Origin: Streptomyces sp. NBC_01016
GTDB taxonomy: Bacteria > Actinomycetota > Actinomycetes > Streptomycetales > Streptomycetaceae
DNA length: 64,000 bases
Assembly (NCBI RefSeq): GCF_026341035.1
Contig: NZ_JAPEOQ010000002.1
Coordinates: 3,038,001 to 3,102,000 of the forward strand
Reading direction: 5' to 3'
The position numbers and the translations under genes are program-made. Under the pieces are notes generated by a model, which saw only the letters and a program-made list of their open reading frames with translations, ran no database searches and was not told where the DNA came from. Of the stretch, positions 49,787 to 56,701 are shown in pieces. Each line of letters opens with the position of its first letter. Position 1 is the first letter of the stretch.

Positions 49787-50979
49787 GCGCCGCGACCGTG
49801 CTCGCCGACGATGCAGAGGCCCTGGCCGTCGCCGCCGAACTCGCCGAGGAATTCCGCAAGGAGGCCGCCGAACGGGACACGTTGCGCAGGCTCCCGCGCG
49901 CCGAGCTGGAACGCCTTTCGGCCTCCGGGCTGCTCGGCGTGACGGTGCCACGGGAGTTCGGCGGCGCGGACGTCCGCACCGAGACGCTCGCCGAGATCTT
50001 CCGGCTCCTTGCCGCCGCCGACGCCAGCCTGGCGCAGATTCCGCAGAGCCACTTCGTGTACGTCAATGTGCTGCGCCGGCAAGGCACGCCGGAGCAGCAG
50101 GGGTTCTTCTTCGGCGAGGTGCTGCGGGGGAAGCGGTTCGGCAACGCGCAGTCCGAGGCGGGCACGCAGCACGTGCAGGACATCCGCACTCGGCTCGCGC
50201 GACTGTCGGACGGGGCGTACGTCCTCGACGGCGTCAAGCACTACTCCACCGGGGCGCTGTTCGCCCACTGGATCCCCGTCCTTGCCCGCGCCGACGACGA
50301 CACCCTGCACGTGGCGTACGTGCCGCGGGACGCGCCCGGTCTCACGGTGGTGGACGACTGGGACGGCATGGGGCAGCGCACCACCGCCAGCGGAACCGTC
50401 CGCCTGGAGTCGGTGCCCGTACCCGCCGACCGGGTCGTGCCCCATCACCTCACGTTCCAAGGGCCTCAACTACACGGAGCTGTAGCTCAGTTGCTGCACG
50501 CCGCCATCGACGCCGGGATCGCCTCCGGTGCGCTGGGGGAGGCGGTGGAGTTCGTCCGCACCAAGAGTCGCCCCTGGTTCGAGAGCGTCGACGAGGGGCA
50601 CGCGAGCGCCGCCGACGACCCGCTGCTCATCCAGCGGTTCGGCGAACTGGGCATCCGGGTACGGGCCGCGGACGCGCTGCTCGCCGTCGCTGCCAGGTCC
50701 GTGGACGCAGCCCGCGCCGACCTGACCGACGACACGGCGGCCGAGGCCTCGATCGCTGTGGCCGCGGCGAAGGTGACGGCGGCCGAAGTCGCCGTGGAGA
50801 CGGGCAGCGCCCTCTTCGAGGTGTCCGGCACCCGCTCGGCCCTCAACTCCCTGGATCTGCACCGCCATTGGCGTGACGCCCGCACTCACACCCTGCACGA
50901 TCCGGGCCGCTGGAAGGTCCAGCACATCGGCCGCTACGTACTCAACCGGACCCGTCCGCCCCGGCACGGCCTGCTGTAA
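49783..50979 (+). CDS. SfnB/DszC-like acyl-CoA-dehydrogenase-fold flavin monooxygenase
   Basis: 398 residues, coupled to the FMN reductase. The fold is acyl-CoA dehydrogenase, but the catalytic Glu motif (YEGT) is absent and the C-terminus carries LHRHWRDARTHTLHDPGRWKVQHIGRY, the signature of the SfnB/DszC/IsoX group, which use reduced FMN and oxygen to oxidise sulfur compounds. The N-terminal half has LPRAELERLSASGLLGVTVPREFGGAD and FVYVNVLRRQGTPEQ. It likely oxidises an alkylated sulfur compound such as a sulfide or sulfone, with LLM enzyme and FMN reductase as partners. Cytoplasmic. Confidence 0.9.
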   Translation: MSAATVLADDAEALAVAAELAEEFRKEAAERDTLRRLPRAELERLSASGLLGVTVPREFGGADVRTETLAEIFRLLAAADASLAQIPQSHFVYVNVLRRQGTPEQQGFFFGEVLRGKRFGNAQSEAGTQHVQDIRTRLARLSDGAYVLDGVKHYSTGALFAHWIPVLARADDDTLHVAYVPRDAPGLTVVDDWDGMGQRTTASGTVRLESVPVPADRVVPHHLTFQGPQLHGAVAQLLHAAIDAGIASGALGEAVEFVRTKSRPWFESVDEGHASAADDPLLIQRFGELGIRVRAADALLAVAARSVDAARADLTDDTAAEASIAVAAAKVTAAEVAVETGSALFEVSGTRSALNSLDLHRHWRDARTHTLHDPGRWKVQHIGRYVLNRTRPPRHGLL

Positions 50980-51037
50980 CAACGGTCGGCTGCAACAACG
51001 GCCGGCTGTAACAGGCGACCCTGATCGGAGAACCCCT

Positions 51038-51118
51038 GTGCCCCTTACCTTCCACCGGCGCCTCCCCACTGACGTACGCGGCGAGACTGACGTACGCGGC
51101 GAGCAGGTGGCCTCGTGA
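51038..51118 (+). CDS. Small coupling frame before the LLM gene
   Basis: A GTG frame of 26 codons with CGGAG nearby reads VPLTFHRRLPTDVRGETDVRGEQVAS and stops by overlapping the LLM start (GTGA). TDVRGE is duplicated by an 18-base tandem repeat. It could be a translated leader for the LLM gene or chance; there is no known family. Confidence 0.35.
   Translation: MPLTFHRRLPTDVRGETDVRGEQVAS
51068..51103 (+). repeat. 18-bp perfect tandem duplication
   Basis: ACTGACGTACGCGGCGAG occurs twice head to tail (51068-51085, 51086-51103), just upstream of the LLM start. Confidence 0.9.
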
Positions 51119-52206
51119 AGTTCCTCGCCATCACCCTCATCACCCACCGGCCCGACCCGGTCACCGGCATAAAGAAGCCGACCCACGATCGGTTCCGTGA
51201 GGTGCTCCAACACGCGGTGCTCGCCGAGGAGTTGGGGTTCGACGGGTTCGGTGTGGGGGAGCGGCACGAGCGGCCGTTCATCTCTTCCTCGCCGACCGTC
51301 GTGCTCAGCCACATCGCCGCGCTGACCAGACACATCCGCCTCTTCACCGCGGTGACCACGCTCAGCCTCCTCGACCCCGTGCGTGCCTACGAGGACTACG
51401 CCACGCTCGACCACCTCTCCGACGGGCGCCTCGACCTGATCATCGGCAAGGGCAACGGGACCGCCCAGCGCGAGCTGTTCCACGTCACGCCCGAGGACCA
51501 GTGGGACCGCAACGCCGAGAGCTACGAGGTGTTCCGGAAGCTCTGGCGGCAGGGCAAGGTCACCGCGGCGACCCGGTTCCGTCCGCCGCTTGCCGACGCC
51601 GAGGTGTGGCCGCGGCCGTACCAGCAGCCGGTCCGGGTCTGGCACGGCAGCGCCACCAGCAAGGAGTCGGTGGACCTCGCGGCCCGCTACGGCGACCCGC
51701 TGTTCTCGGCCAACGTCACCAACCCCATCGAGCCGTACGCCGAGCTGATCCGCCACTACCGCGAGCGCTGGGAGCACTACGGCCATGACCCGGCGAAGAT
51801 CGCCGTGGGCGCCGGTACGGCCGGGCTGTTCGTGGCCCGCACCTCCCAGGAGGCGGTGAAGGTGTACCGGCCGATCTTCGAGTCGACGCTGGCGTTCCAG
51901 CGGCAGTCCGGGCTTCCGGTGGTCTTCGAGACCGTCGAGGACTTCGTCGAACGAAGCTCCGCCCTGATCGGCAGCCCGCAACAGGTCATCGAGAAGGTGC
52001 ACCGCTACCACGAGCAGTTCGGGCACTCGGTGCTGCATCTGCACGCGGACGGCGGCGGGCTGACGGACACTCAGCACCGCGACTCCCTCGAACTGTTCCA
52101 GTCCGAGGTCGCCTCGGTGCTGCGGCACGAGCTCCCCGACCCGCCGTTCGCCTGGGAGCCCGTGCTCCCGGCGCCGCCGGTCGTCGAGGAACCCGTGCGC
52201 GTCTGA
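51115..52206 (+). CDS. LLM-class flavin-dependent monooxygenase
   Basis: 363 residues from a GTG overlapping the small upstream frame. The luciferase-like barrel shows LAEELGFDGFGVGERHERPF, RIRLFTAVTTLSLLDPVRAYEDYATLDHLSDGRLDLIIGKG in sequence, and VWHGSATSKESVDLAARYGDPLF. With the adjacent FMN reductase it would form a two-component FMNH2 monooxygenase of the alkanesulfonate or methanesulfonate type (SsuD/MsuD/SfnG). The run FMN reductase, SfnB-like, LLM recalls dimethylsulfone and alkanesulfonate assimilation operons. Convergent with the Gfo gene, 17 bases apart. Confidence 0.91.
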   Translation: MKFLAITLITHRPDPVTGIKKPTHDRFREVLQHAVLAEELGFDGFGVGERHERPFISSSPTVVLSHIAALTRHIRLFTAVTTLSLLDPVRAYEDYATLDHLSDGRLDLIIGKGNGTAQRELFHVTPEDQWDRNAESYEVFRKLWRQGKVTAATRFRPPLADAEVWPRPYQQPVRVWHGSATSKESVDLAARYGDPLFSANVTNPIEPYAELIRHYRERWEHYGHDPAKIAVGAGTAGLFVARTSQEAVKVYRPIFESTLAFQRQSGLPVVFETVEDFVERSSALIGSPQQVIEKVHRYHEQFGHSVLHLHADGGGLTDTQHRDSLELFQSEVASVLRHELPDPPFAWEPVLPAPPVVEEPVRV

Positions 52207-52223
52207 CCCGGGCAGAGCTCCCG

Positions 52224-53336
52224 CTAGGGCGCACCCACCCCCGTACGCGACAGGTCGGCGAGCGGCACCGGCGCCGGGCGCGGGGCGCGGCTGGACACCG
52301 TGACGGAAGTGCCGCCTGCCGCCGAGCCGAGCAGGGACTCCATGATGTCCAGCACGTGGTACGCCAGCGTGCCCGACGCACGCGGCTCGTGGGTCGGGGG
52401 CGTGGCGGCCAGATCGGCGATGCCGTAGCCGCGGCCCGAGTCGCTGTAGCCGGCGGAGACCGGGAGGGCCTCCCACGTCTCGGCGCCGAGGCGGAACAGG
52501 CGTGTGTCGCCGGCGAAGTGGTTCGGGTCGGGGACCGCGAGGGACCCCCGCGGTCCGTGGATCTCGATGTTCGAGGAGTGTGTCGCGACCGCGTCGAAGC
52601 TCACCACGAGCGTCGACAGCGCGCCGGACTCGTGCACCAGCACCCCCGTGACATGGGTGTCGACCTCGACCGATACCCGCTCACCGGCGCGCGGACCGCT
52701 GCCGATCTCCCGCTCGGAGCGGGGGTGGCTCGCGGCGCCGATCACCGAGGTGACCGGTCCGAGGAGGGTGACCAGAGCCGTGATGTAGTACGGCCCCATG
52801 TCGAGGAGCGGGCCGCCGCCCGGCGCGTAGTAGAAGTCCGGGTTGGGGTGCCAGCGCTCGTGGCCGGGGGTGACCATCGTGGCTGTGGCCGCGACCGGGC
52901 GGCCGATGAGCCCGTCGTCGATGGCCTTGCGCGCGGTCTGGATGCCGGTGCCGAGCACCGTGTCCGGCGCGCAGCCGACGACGACGCCCGCCTGCCGGGC
53001 GGCCTCCAGCACCTGGCGGGCCTCGTCCGTGGTGGCCGCGAGCGGCTTCTCGCCGTACACGTGCTTGCCTGCCGCGATCGCCTTGAGGGCTATCTCGGCG
53101 TGCGCGGCGGGGATCGTGAGGTTGAGGACGAGGTCCACGTCGTCGGCGGCGAGCAACTCCTCGACGGTGACCGCGCGTACGTCCCCTTCCCACTCCTTCG
53201 CCACCGCGCGCGCACGCTCCGCGTCCAGGTCGGCCACGGCGACCAACTCGACGTCCGCCAGCCTGCGCAGACTCGCCAGGTACTGGCCGACGATGGTCCC
53301 GCACCCGATGATGCCGACGCTCAACGGCCTGTCCAT
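52224..53336 (-). CDS. Gfo/Idh/MocA-family sugar oxidoreductase
   Basis: 370 residues from the ATG at 53336. The Rossmann start is VGIIGCGTIVGQYLASLRRL, the family Lys is in HVYGEKPLA, and the C-terminal domain has GGGPLLDMGPYYITALVTLLGPV, typical of sugar or polyol dehydrogenases using NAD(P). It follows ThuA by two bases on the same strand. The ThuA-Gfo/Idh pair, LacI regulator and an ABC transporter usually form one sugar-uptake and oxidation operon; here the transporter is nearly gone. Likely substrates are a disaccharide-3-keto intermediate or a sugar alcohol. Confidence 0.91.
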   Translation of the reverse strand: MDRPLSVGIIGCGTIVGQYLASLRRLADVELVAVADLDAERARAVAKEWEGDVRAVTVEELLAADDVDLVLNLTIPAAHAEIALKAIAAGKHVYGEKPLAATTDEARQVLEAARQAGVVVGCAPDTVLGTGIQTARKAIDDGLIGRPVAATATMVTPGHERWHPNPDFYYAPGGGPLLDMGPYYITALVTLLGPVTSVIGAASHPRSEREIGSGPRAGERVSVEVDTHVTGVLVHESGALSTLVVSFDAVATHSSNIEIHGPRGSLAVPDPNHFAGDTRLFRLGAETWEALPVSAGYSDSGRGYGIADLAATPPTHEPRASGTLAYHVLDIMESLLGSAAGGTSVTVSSRAPRPAPVPLADLSRTGVGAP

Positions 53337-53338
53337 GT

Positions 53339-54037
53339 TCAACGGCTTGCCCACAGCAGGCCCCTTTCGACGATGGTGCGCACGCTCGGGTGCTCGAGGT
53401 CCTCGACGTGGTGGCCCGGTGTGCACACGAAGATGCGGCCCTTGCCCCACTTCCGTGTCCAGATGGCCGGCGAGGTGACCTCGCGGTGCCACGGGTCCCA
53501 GGCGCGGATCCTCTGCGTGGTGGTGGCGAGCACGTCGATGTAGTCGTCCGCGAGGACCCAGTACTGCTCGGTGACGAGGTCGAAGTCCTCGATGCCCTCG
53601 GTGACGGGGTGTTGGGCGGCGGCCGGGAGCATGTTCACCGTGTACGGGACGTAGTTGTCCGCCTGCTCGCCCTTGCGCTCGTCGGGGTGCTTGCCGGGAT
53701 GGCAGGCGAACTGGCCGCCGATGAGGTGCAGATAGTCCGCGGTGTTCCGGTAGGAGTCGGCGATCCCGCCGTGCCATCCGGCGAGCCCGGTCCCGTTCTC
53801 GACGGCCGTGCGCAGCCCCGCGAACTCCTCCCGCTCGATGGTGGACATCGTCATGCACTGCATCACCAGGTCCACGCCTGCCATGTACGCCGCGTCGGCG
53901 TAGACCTTGGGCGAGTCCTCGATGCGTACGTCGTAGCCGTTGGCCTTCAGGTGCGGGATGAACAGGTCGGTGGCCTGGACGGGTTGGTGCCCGTCCCAGC
54001 CTCCGCGTACGACGAGTGCCTTCTTGGCGGTGGTCAC
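53339..54037 (-). CDS. ThuA-domain protein (trehalose/sugar utilisation)
   Basis: 232 residues from the GTG at 54037 with AAGGAG upstream. ThuA signatures are VVRGGWDGHQPVQATDLF, GTGLAGWHGGIADSYRNTADYLHLIGGQF and PAIWTRKWGKGRIFVCTPGHHVEDL. The fold is a class-I glutamine-amidotransferase-like domain lacking the triad; ThuA acts in 3-keto-glycoside metabolism in rhizobia. It is first of the surviving pair with the Gfo gene and is preceded by the remnant of the transporter permease. Control by the divergent LacI protein is likely. Confidence 0.9.
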   Translation of the reverse strand: MTTAKKALVVRGGWDGHQPVQATDLFIPHLKANGYDVRIEDSPKVYADAAYMAGVDLVMQCMTMSTIEREEFAGLRTAVENGTGLAGWHGGIADSYRNTADYLHLIGGQFACHPGKHPDERKGEQADNYVPYTVNMLPAAAQHPVTEGIEDFDLVTEQYWVLADDYIDVLATTTQRIRAWDPWHREVTSPAIWTRKWGKGRIFVCTPGHHVEDLEHPSVRTIVERGLLWASR

Positions 54038-54072
54038 AGAACTCCTTTGCCGGGTGAGAGGGGGTACGGGTG

Positions 54073-54237
54073 TCACTTGCCGAAACCGGCCGTGAGGCCG
54101 CTGACGAGCTGCCGGCGCGCGATGACGTACACGACGAGCAGCGGCAGCGTCGCGAGGATGGCCCATTCCGTGCAGCCGTCCAGGCGTCCGCGGATGCCGC
54201 TGAGGCCGCGGAGCCCGCTGAATCTGCTGGAGGCCAT
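54073..54237 (-). pseudogene. Sugar ABC transporter permease remnant, in-frame fusion
   Basis: 54 codons from the ATG at 54237 with GAGGAAC upstream. The last 26 residues (WAILATLPLLVVYVIARRQLVSGLTAGFGK) are the C-terminal helix and end of a MalG-type carbohydrate permease, whose normal end is a helix followed by R-Q-F/L-x-x-G-L-T-A-G-x-x-K. The first 20 residues (MASSRFSGLRGLSGIRGRLD) come from a different N-terminus, so a deletion removed the binding protein and permeases and joined the first gene to the last helix in frame. Ribosome site, start and stop are intact, which keeps translation through to ThuA. Confidence 0.75.
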
Positions 54238-54270
54238 GGTCGTCCGTTCCTCGGCGTTGAGAGACGGGGA

Positions 54271-54284
54271 TCGAAATATTTCGA
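54271..54284. promoter_or_regulatory. LacI-type operator 1 (TCGAAATATTTCGA)
   Basis: Perfect 14-base palindrome in front of the transporter remnant and ThuA/Gfo genes, AT-rich against the background. A weaker copy CGAAGATTGTTCGA follows at 54282-54295. Confidence 0.75.
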
Positions 54285-54404
54285 AGATTGTTCGAGACTC
54301 CGGAACCGTAGAAGTGGCGACGGAGACGGTCAAGAGGCCGTGCAGCAGAAAGATTTGGCGCCCGGGGTTGACGCCGATGACGCCGCGTCCCAAGCTGCCG
54401 TCAC

Positions 54405-54417
54405 CGAAAATATTTCG
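54405..54417. promoter_or_regulatory. LacI-type operator 2 (CGAAA-ATA-TTTCG)
   Basis: A second copy of the same element, arms CGAAA and TTTCG, 17 bases before the LacI GTG at 54434, overlapping its ribosome site region. It suggests autoregulation and looping between two operators about 134 bases apart. Confidence 0.7.
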
Positions 54418-54433
54418 ACACCCAGGAGACCCT

Positions 54434-55465
54434 GTGCCGCTCCCGTCCTCCTCCGTCAGGCCGACCCTGGCCGCCATCGCGCACGGCACCGGAGTCTCCA
54501 CGGCGACGGTGTCCAAGGTCGTCAACGGCCGGGCGGACGTGGCCGACGAGACCCGGGCGAAGGTACTGGCCGCACTCGAGGAGGCCGGCTACCGCTCGCC
54601 GTCCCAGCGCCGGGCACCCTCAGGGCCCGACGTCGTCGAGGTCGCCTTCGACGCGATCGACTCCGCGTACCCCTCGGCGCTGCTCAACGGCATCCTCGAC
54701 CACGCCGCGAGCACCGGCGTCGAGGTCGTCGTCAGCACGACCGGACGCCGGCGCACCACCGAACGCGGCCTCGGCCGCAAGGCACAGCGCATCATCAACG
54801 AGGGCCGTGCCGGAGTCATCGTCGTGACCTCGGCCTACGGCGAGTCCGGCCTCGCCGCCTTCCTCCGCCGCCACATCCCCGTCGTGGTCATCGACTCCTA
54901 CAACCCGCCACCGGCCGACGTCGTCAGCGTGGGCGCCGCCAACTGGGCGGGAGGCAAGGCGGCCACCGAACACCTCCTGGACCTCGGCCACCGCCGTATC
55001 GCCTACCTCGGCGGCCCGGAGACGATCGAGTGCAACCAGGCGCGCCTGCACGGCTACCTGTCCGCGCTCGCCTCGCGCGGCATCGAGGCCGACCCCGGCC
55101 TCGTCCTGCACGGCCGCTTCCGCGCCGAGTACGGCATCGAAGGGCTGAGCACCCTCCTGTCCCGTACGCGACCGCCGACCGCGGTCTTCGCGGGCAACGA
55201 CGCGATCGCCGTCGGCGTCCTGCGCGAGGGCCGCAGGCGCGGCATCCGGGTACCGGAGGACCTGAGCCTCGTCGGCTTCGACGGCACGGCCCTCGCCCGC
55301 GACTCCGTCCCCGCCCTCACTTCCGTCGCCCAGCCCCTCCAGGAGATGGGCCGCGCGGCCCTGCGCACGGTACTGCGCCAGGCGCGGGGCGAACAGCCCG
55401 ACACGCATCGCGTGGAGCTGGCGACGCAACTGGTCGTGCGGGAGTCAACGGCTGTGCTGGAGTGA
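54434..55465 (+). CDS. LacI-family transcriptional regulator
   Basis: 343 residues from the GTG at 54434 (CAGGAGA upstream). The N-terminal HTH is PTLAAIAHGTGVSTATVSKVVNGRADVADETRAKVLAALEEAGYR, followed by the periplasmic-binding-protein-like sensor domain with GVIVVTSAYGE, VDVVSVGAANWAGGKAATEHLLDLGHRRIAYLGG and TAVFAGNDAIAVGVLREGRRRGIRVPEDLSLVGFDGTALA. It regulates sugar genes and is released by the sugar. With the AT-rich palindromes at 54271 and 54405 it forms a compact control region. Its former target transporter is deleted, yet the gene is intact. Confidence 0.94.
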   Translation: MPLPSSSVRPTLAAIAHGTGVSTATVSKVVNGRADVADETRAKVLAALEEAGYRSPSQRRAPSGPDVVEVAFDAIDSAYPSALLNGILDHAASTGVEVVVSTTGRRRTTERGLGRKAQRIINEGRAGVIVVTSAYGESGLAAFLRRHIPVVVIDSYNPPPADVVSVGAANWAGGKAATEHLLDLGHRRIAYLGGPETIECNQARLHGYLSALASRGIEADPGLVLHGRFRAEYGIEGLSTLLSRTRPPTAVFAGNDAIAVGVLREGRRRGIRVPEDLSLVGFDGTALARDSVPALTSVAQPLQEMGRAALRTVLRQARGEQPDTHRVELATQLVVRESTAVLE

Positions 55466-55500
55466 GGGGTTGGGGGCTCGTGACCTACCGGTCCGGCGCC

Positions 55501-56601
55501 TCAGCCGGTGACCTCTCCCGCCACGTGCACGGGATGGTCGAGAATCTGGTTGTTGAGGTAGCCGAGTCGGTTCCACGGGACGTGGGCCGGCTGGGTGCGG
55601 CCCGTGTCGTCCGTGGCGCGGATCGAGATGGTGTGCTCGCCCGGGTCGGGGGTCCAGGTGAAGTGCCAGCGGGTCCAGGCGCCGGCCTCCCGGGAACCGG
55701 TGAGCCGGGCCTCGTGCCACGGGCCCCGGTCGATGCTGTAGGCCACCGAGGCGATGCGCTGCTCCCCGGCGAACGACCGTCCTCGTACGAGCTGGGGCTC
55801 CGGCTTCAGGTGTGCGGGCCAGTCGAGTTCCACCAGGCTGGTCACCGGGAGTTCGTTGATGGGTGTGCCCAGGACGGGTCCGTGCGCCGGGTGGTCGGGG
55901 CCGATGAGGACGTAGTCCTCGGTGTTCCAGGGGACGTGGATCGGTCTGCGGGACACCTCGATGCGGCCGACCCACTTGATGCTCGCCGCCCCCAGCCAGC
56001 CGGAGACCACGACCCGGGCCGGGAAGCCGTGGTCGGGCGGCAGCGGCTCGCCGTTCATGGCCAGGGCGAGCAGGGTGTCGTCGGCCATCGCCTTGTCCAG
56101 GGGCATGGGCCGCCGGGCGCCGCACTCGTCGAGCGCCACCGGCATGACGTCGTGCGCGTCCGGGCCGACGCCCGCCGCCTCGAGCAGGTCACGCAGCCGT
56201 ACGCCGGTCCACTCGGCGGTGCTGACCGCGCCGCGGCCCCACGGGGTCCCCGCGATGCGCTGCCCGTGCTGCCGACCGAACAGCACACGGCGATTGCCCG
56301 CGCACTCGATCGTGCGTGTGACGGAGACCAGGGGAAACGCCCGCCACAGATCGTCGTAGCCGAAGGTGACGGGCGACCGCACGGCATCGCCGTCGATCCG
56401 CAGGGACCATCCCTCGACGTCGATCCGGGGCGTGGGGGAGTGGCTGCGGACGAAGAAGCGGTCGTTGGGGGTCAGGTGGCCGGGCATCCGGTCCGCCCGC
56501 GTACCGAAGTCCAGACCGGTGCCGGTGTCCTCCATGACCTCGGCGGAGGTCGGCTTGACCACTCCGGGCACTGCGGTGACTGCCGTGTCGGTTGTCGTCA
56601 T
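55501..56601 (-). CDS. Cytoplasmic sulfite-oxidase-family molybdopterin protein
   Basis: 366 residues with no signal peptide. Features: HLTPNDRFFVRSHSPTPRID, the Mo-ligand Cys100 in RTIECAGNRR, STAEWTGVRLRDLL, FPARVVVSGWLGAASIKWVGRIEVSRRP, and a C-terminal dimerisation domain with SIDRGPWHEARLTGSREAGAWTRWHFTWTPDPGEH. It is a second family member only 7 kb from the Tat-exported one, and sits at the downstream end of the acyl-CoA gene run on the same strand. The two are paralogues with different compartments; which S-compound each oxidises is unclear. Confidence 0.88.
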   Translation of the reverse strand: MTTTDTAVTAVPGVVKPTSAEVMEDTGTGLDFGTRADRMPGHLTPNDRFFVRSHSPTPRIDVEGWSLRIDGDAVRSPVTFGYDDLWRAFPLVSVTRTIECAGNRRVLFGRQHGQRIAGTPWGRGAVSTAEWTGVRLRDLLEAAGVGPDAHDVMPVALDECGARRPMPLDKAMADDTLLALAMNGEPLPPDHGFPARVVVSGWLGAASIKWVGRIEVSRRPIHVPWNTEDYVLIGPDHPAHGPVLGTPINELPVTSLVELDWPAHLKPEPQLVRGRSFAGEQRIASVAYSIDRGPWHEARLTGSREAGAWTRWHFTWTPDPGEHTISIRATDDTGRTQPAHVPWNRLGYLNNQILDHPVHVAGEVTG

Positions 56602-56701
56602 GCCCTTAGCGTCGGCCCCTGCGCTGCGGGCTGGTAGCCGCTTGTTCCCTATGAGCCCATAAGCGGGGCCTATGCCCTTAAGTGGTTGGGGGTGCCCCCT
56701 T

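Noticed and set aside
50476..50496. GGAGCTGTAGCTCAGTTG resembles a tRNA D-arm
   Set aside because: It lies in frame inside the SfnB-like gene as codons for LHGAVAQLL, and no acceptor stem, anticodon arm or T-arm follows.
54438..56637. Long frame on the plus strand through LacI into the molybdoprotein
   Set aside because: It is out of phase with LacI, antisense to the molybdoprotein and made of Arg/Pro-rich residues.
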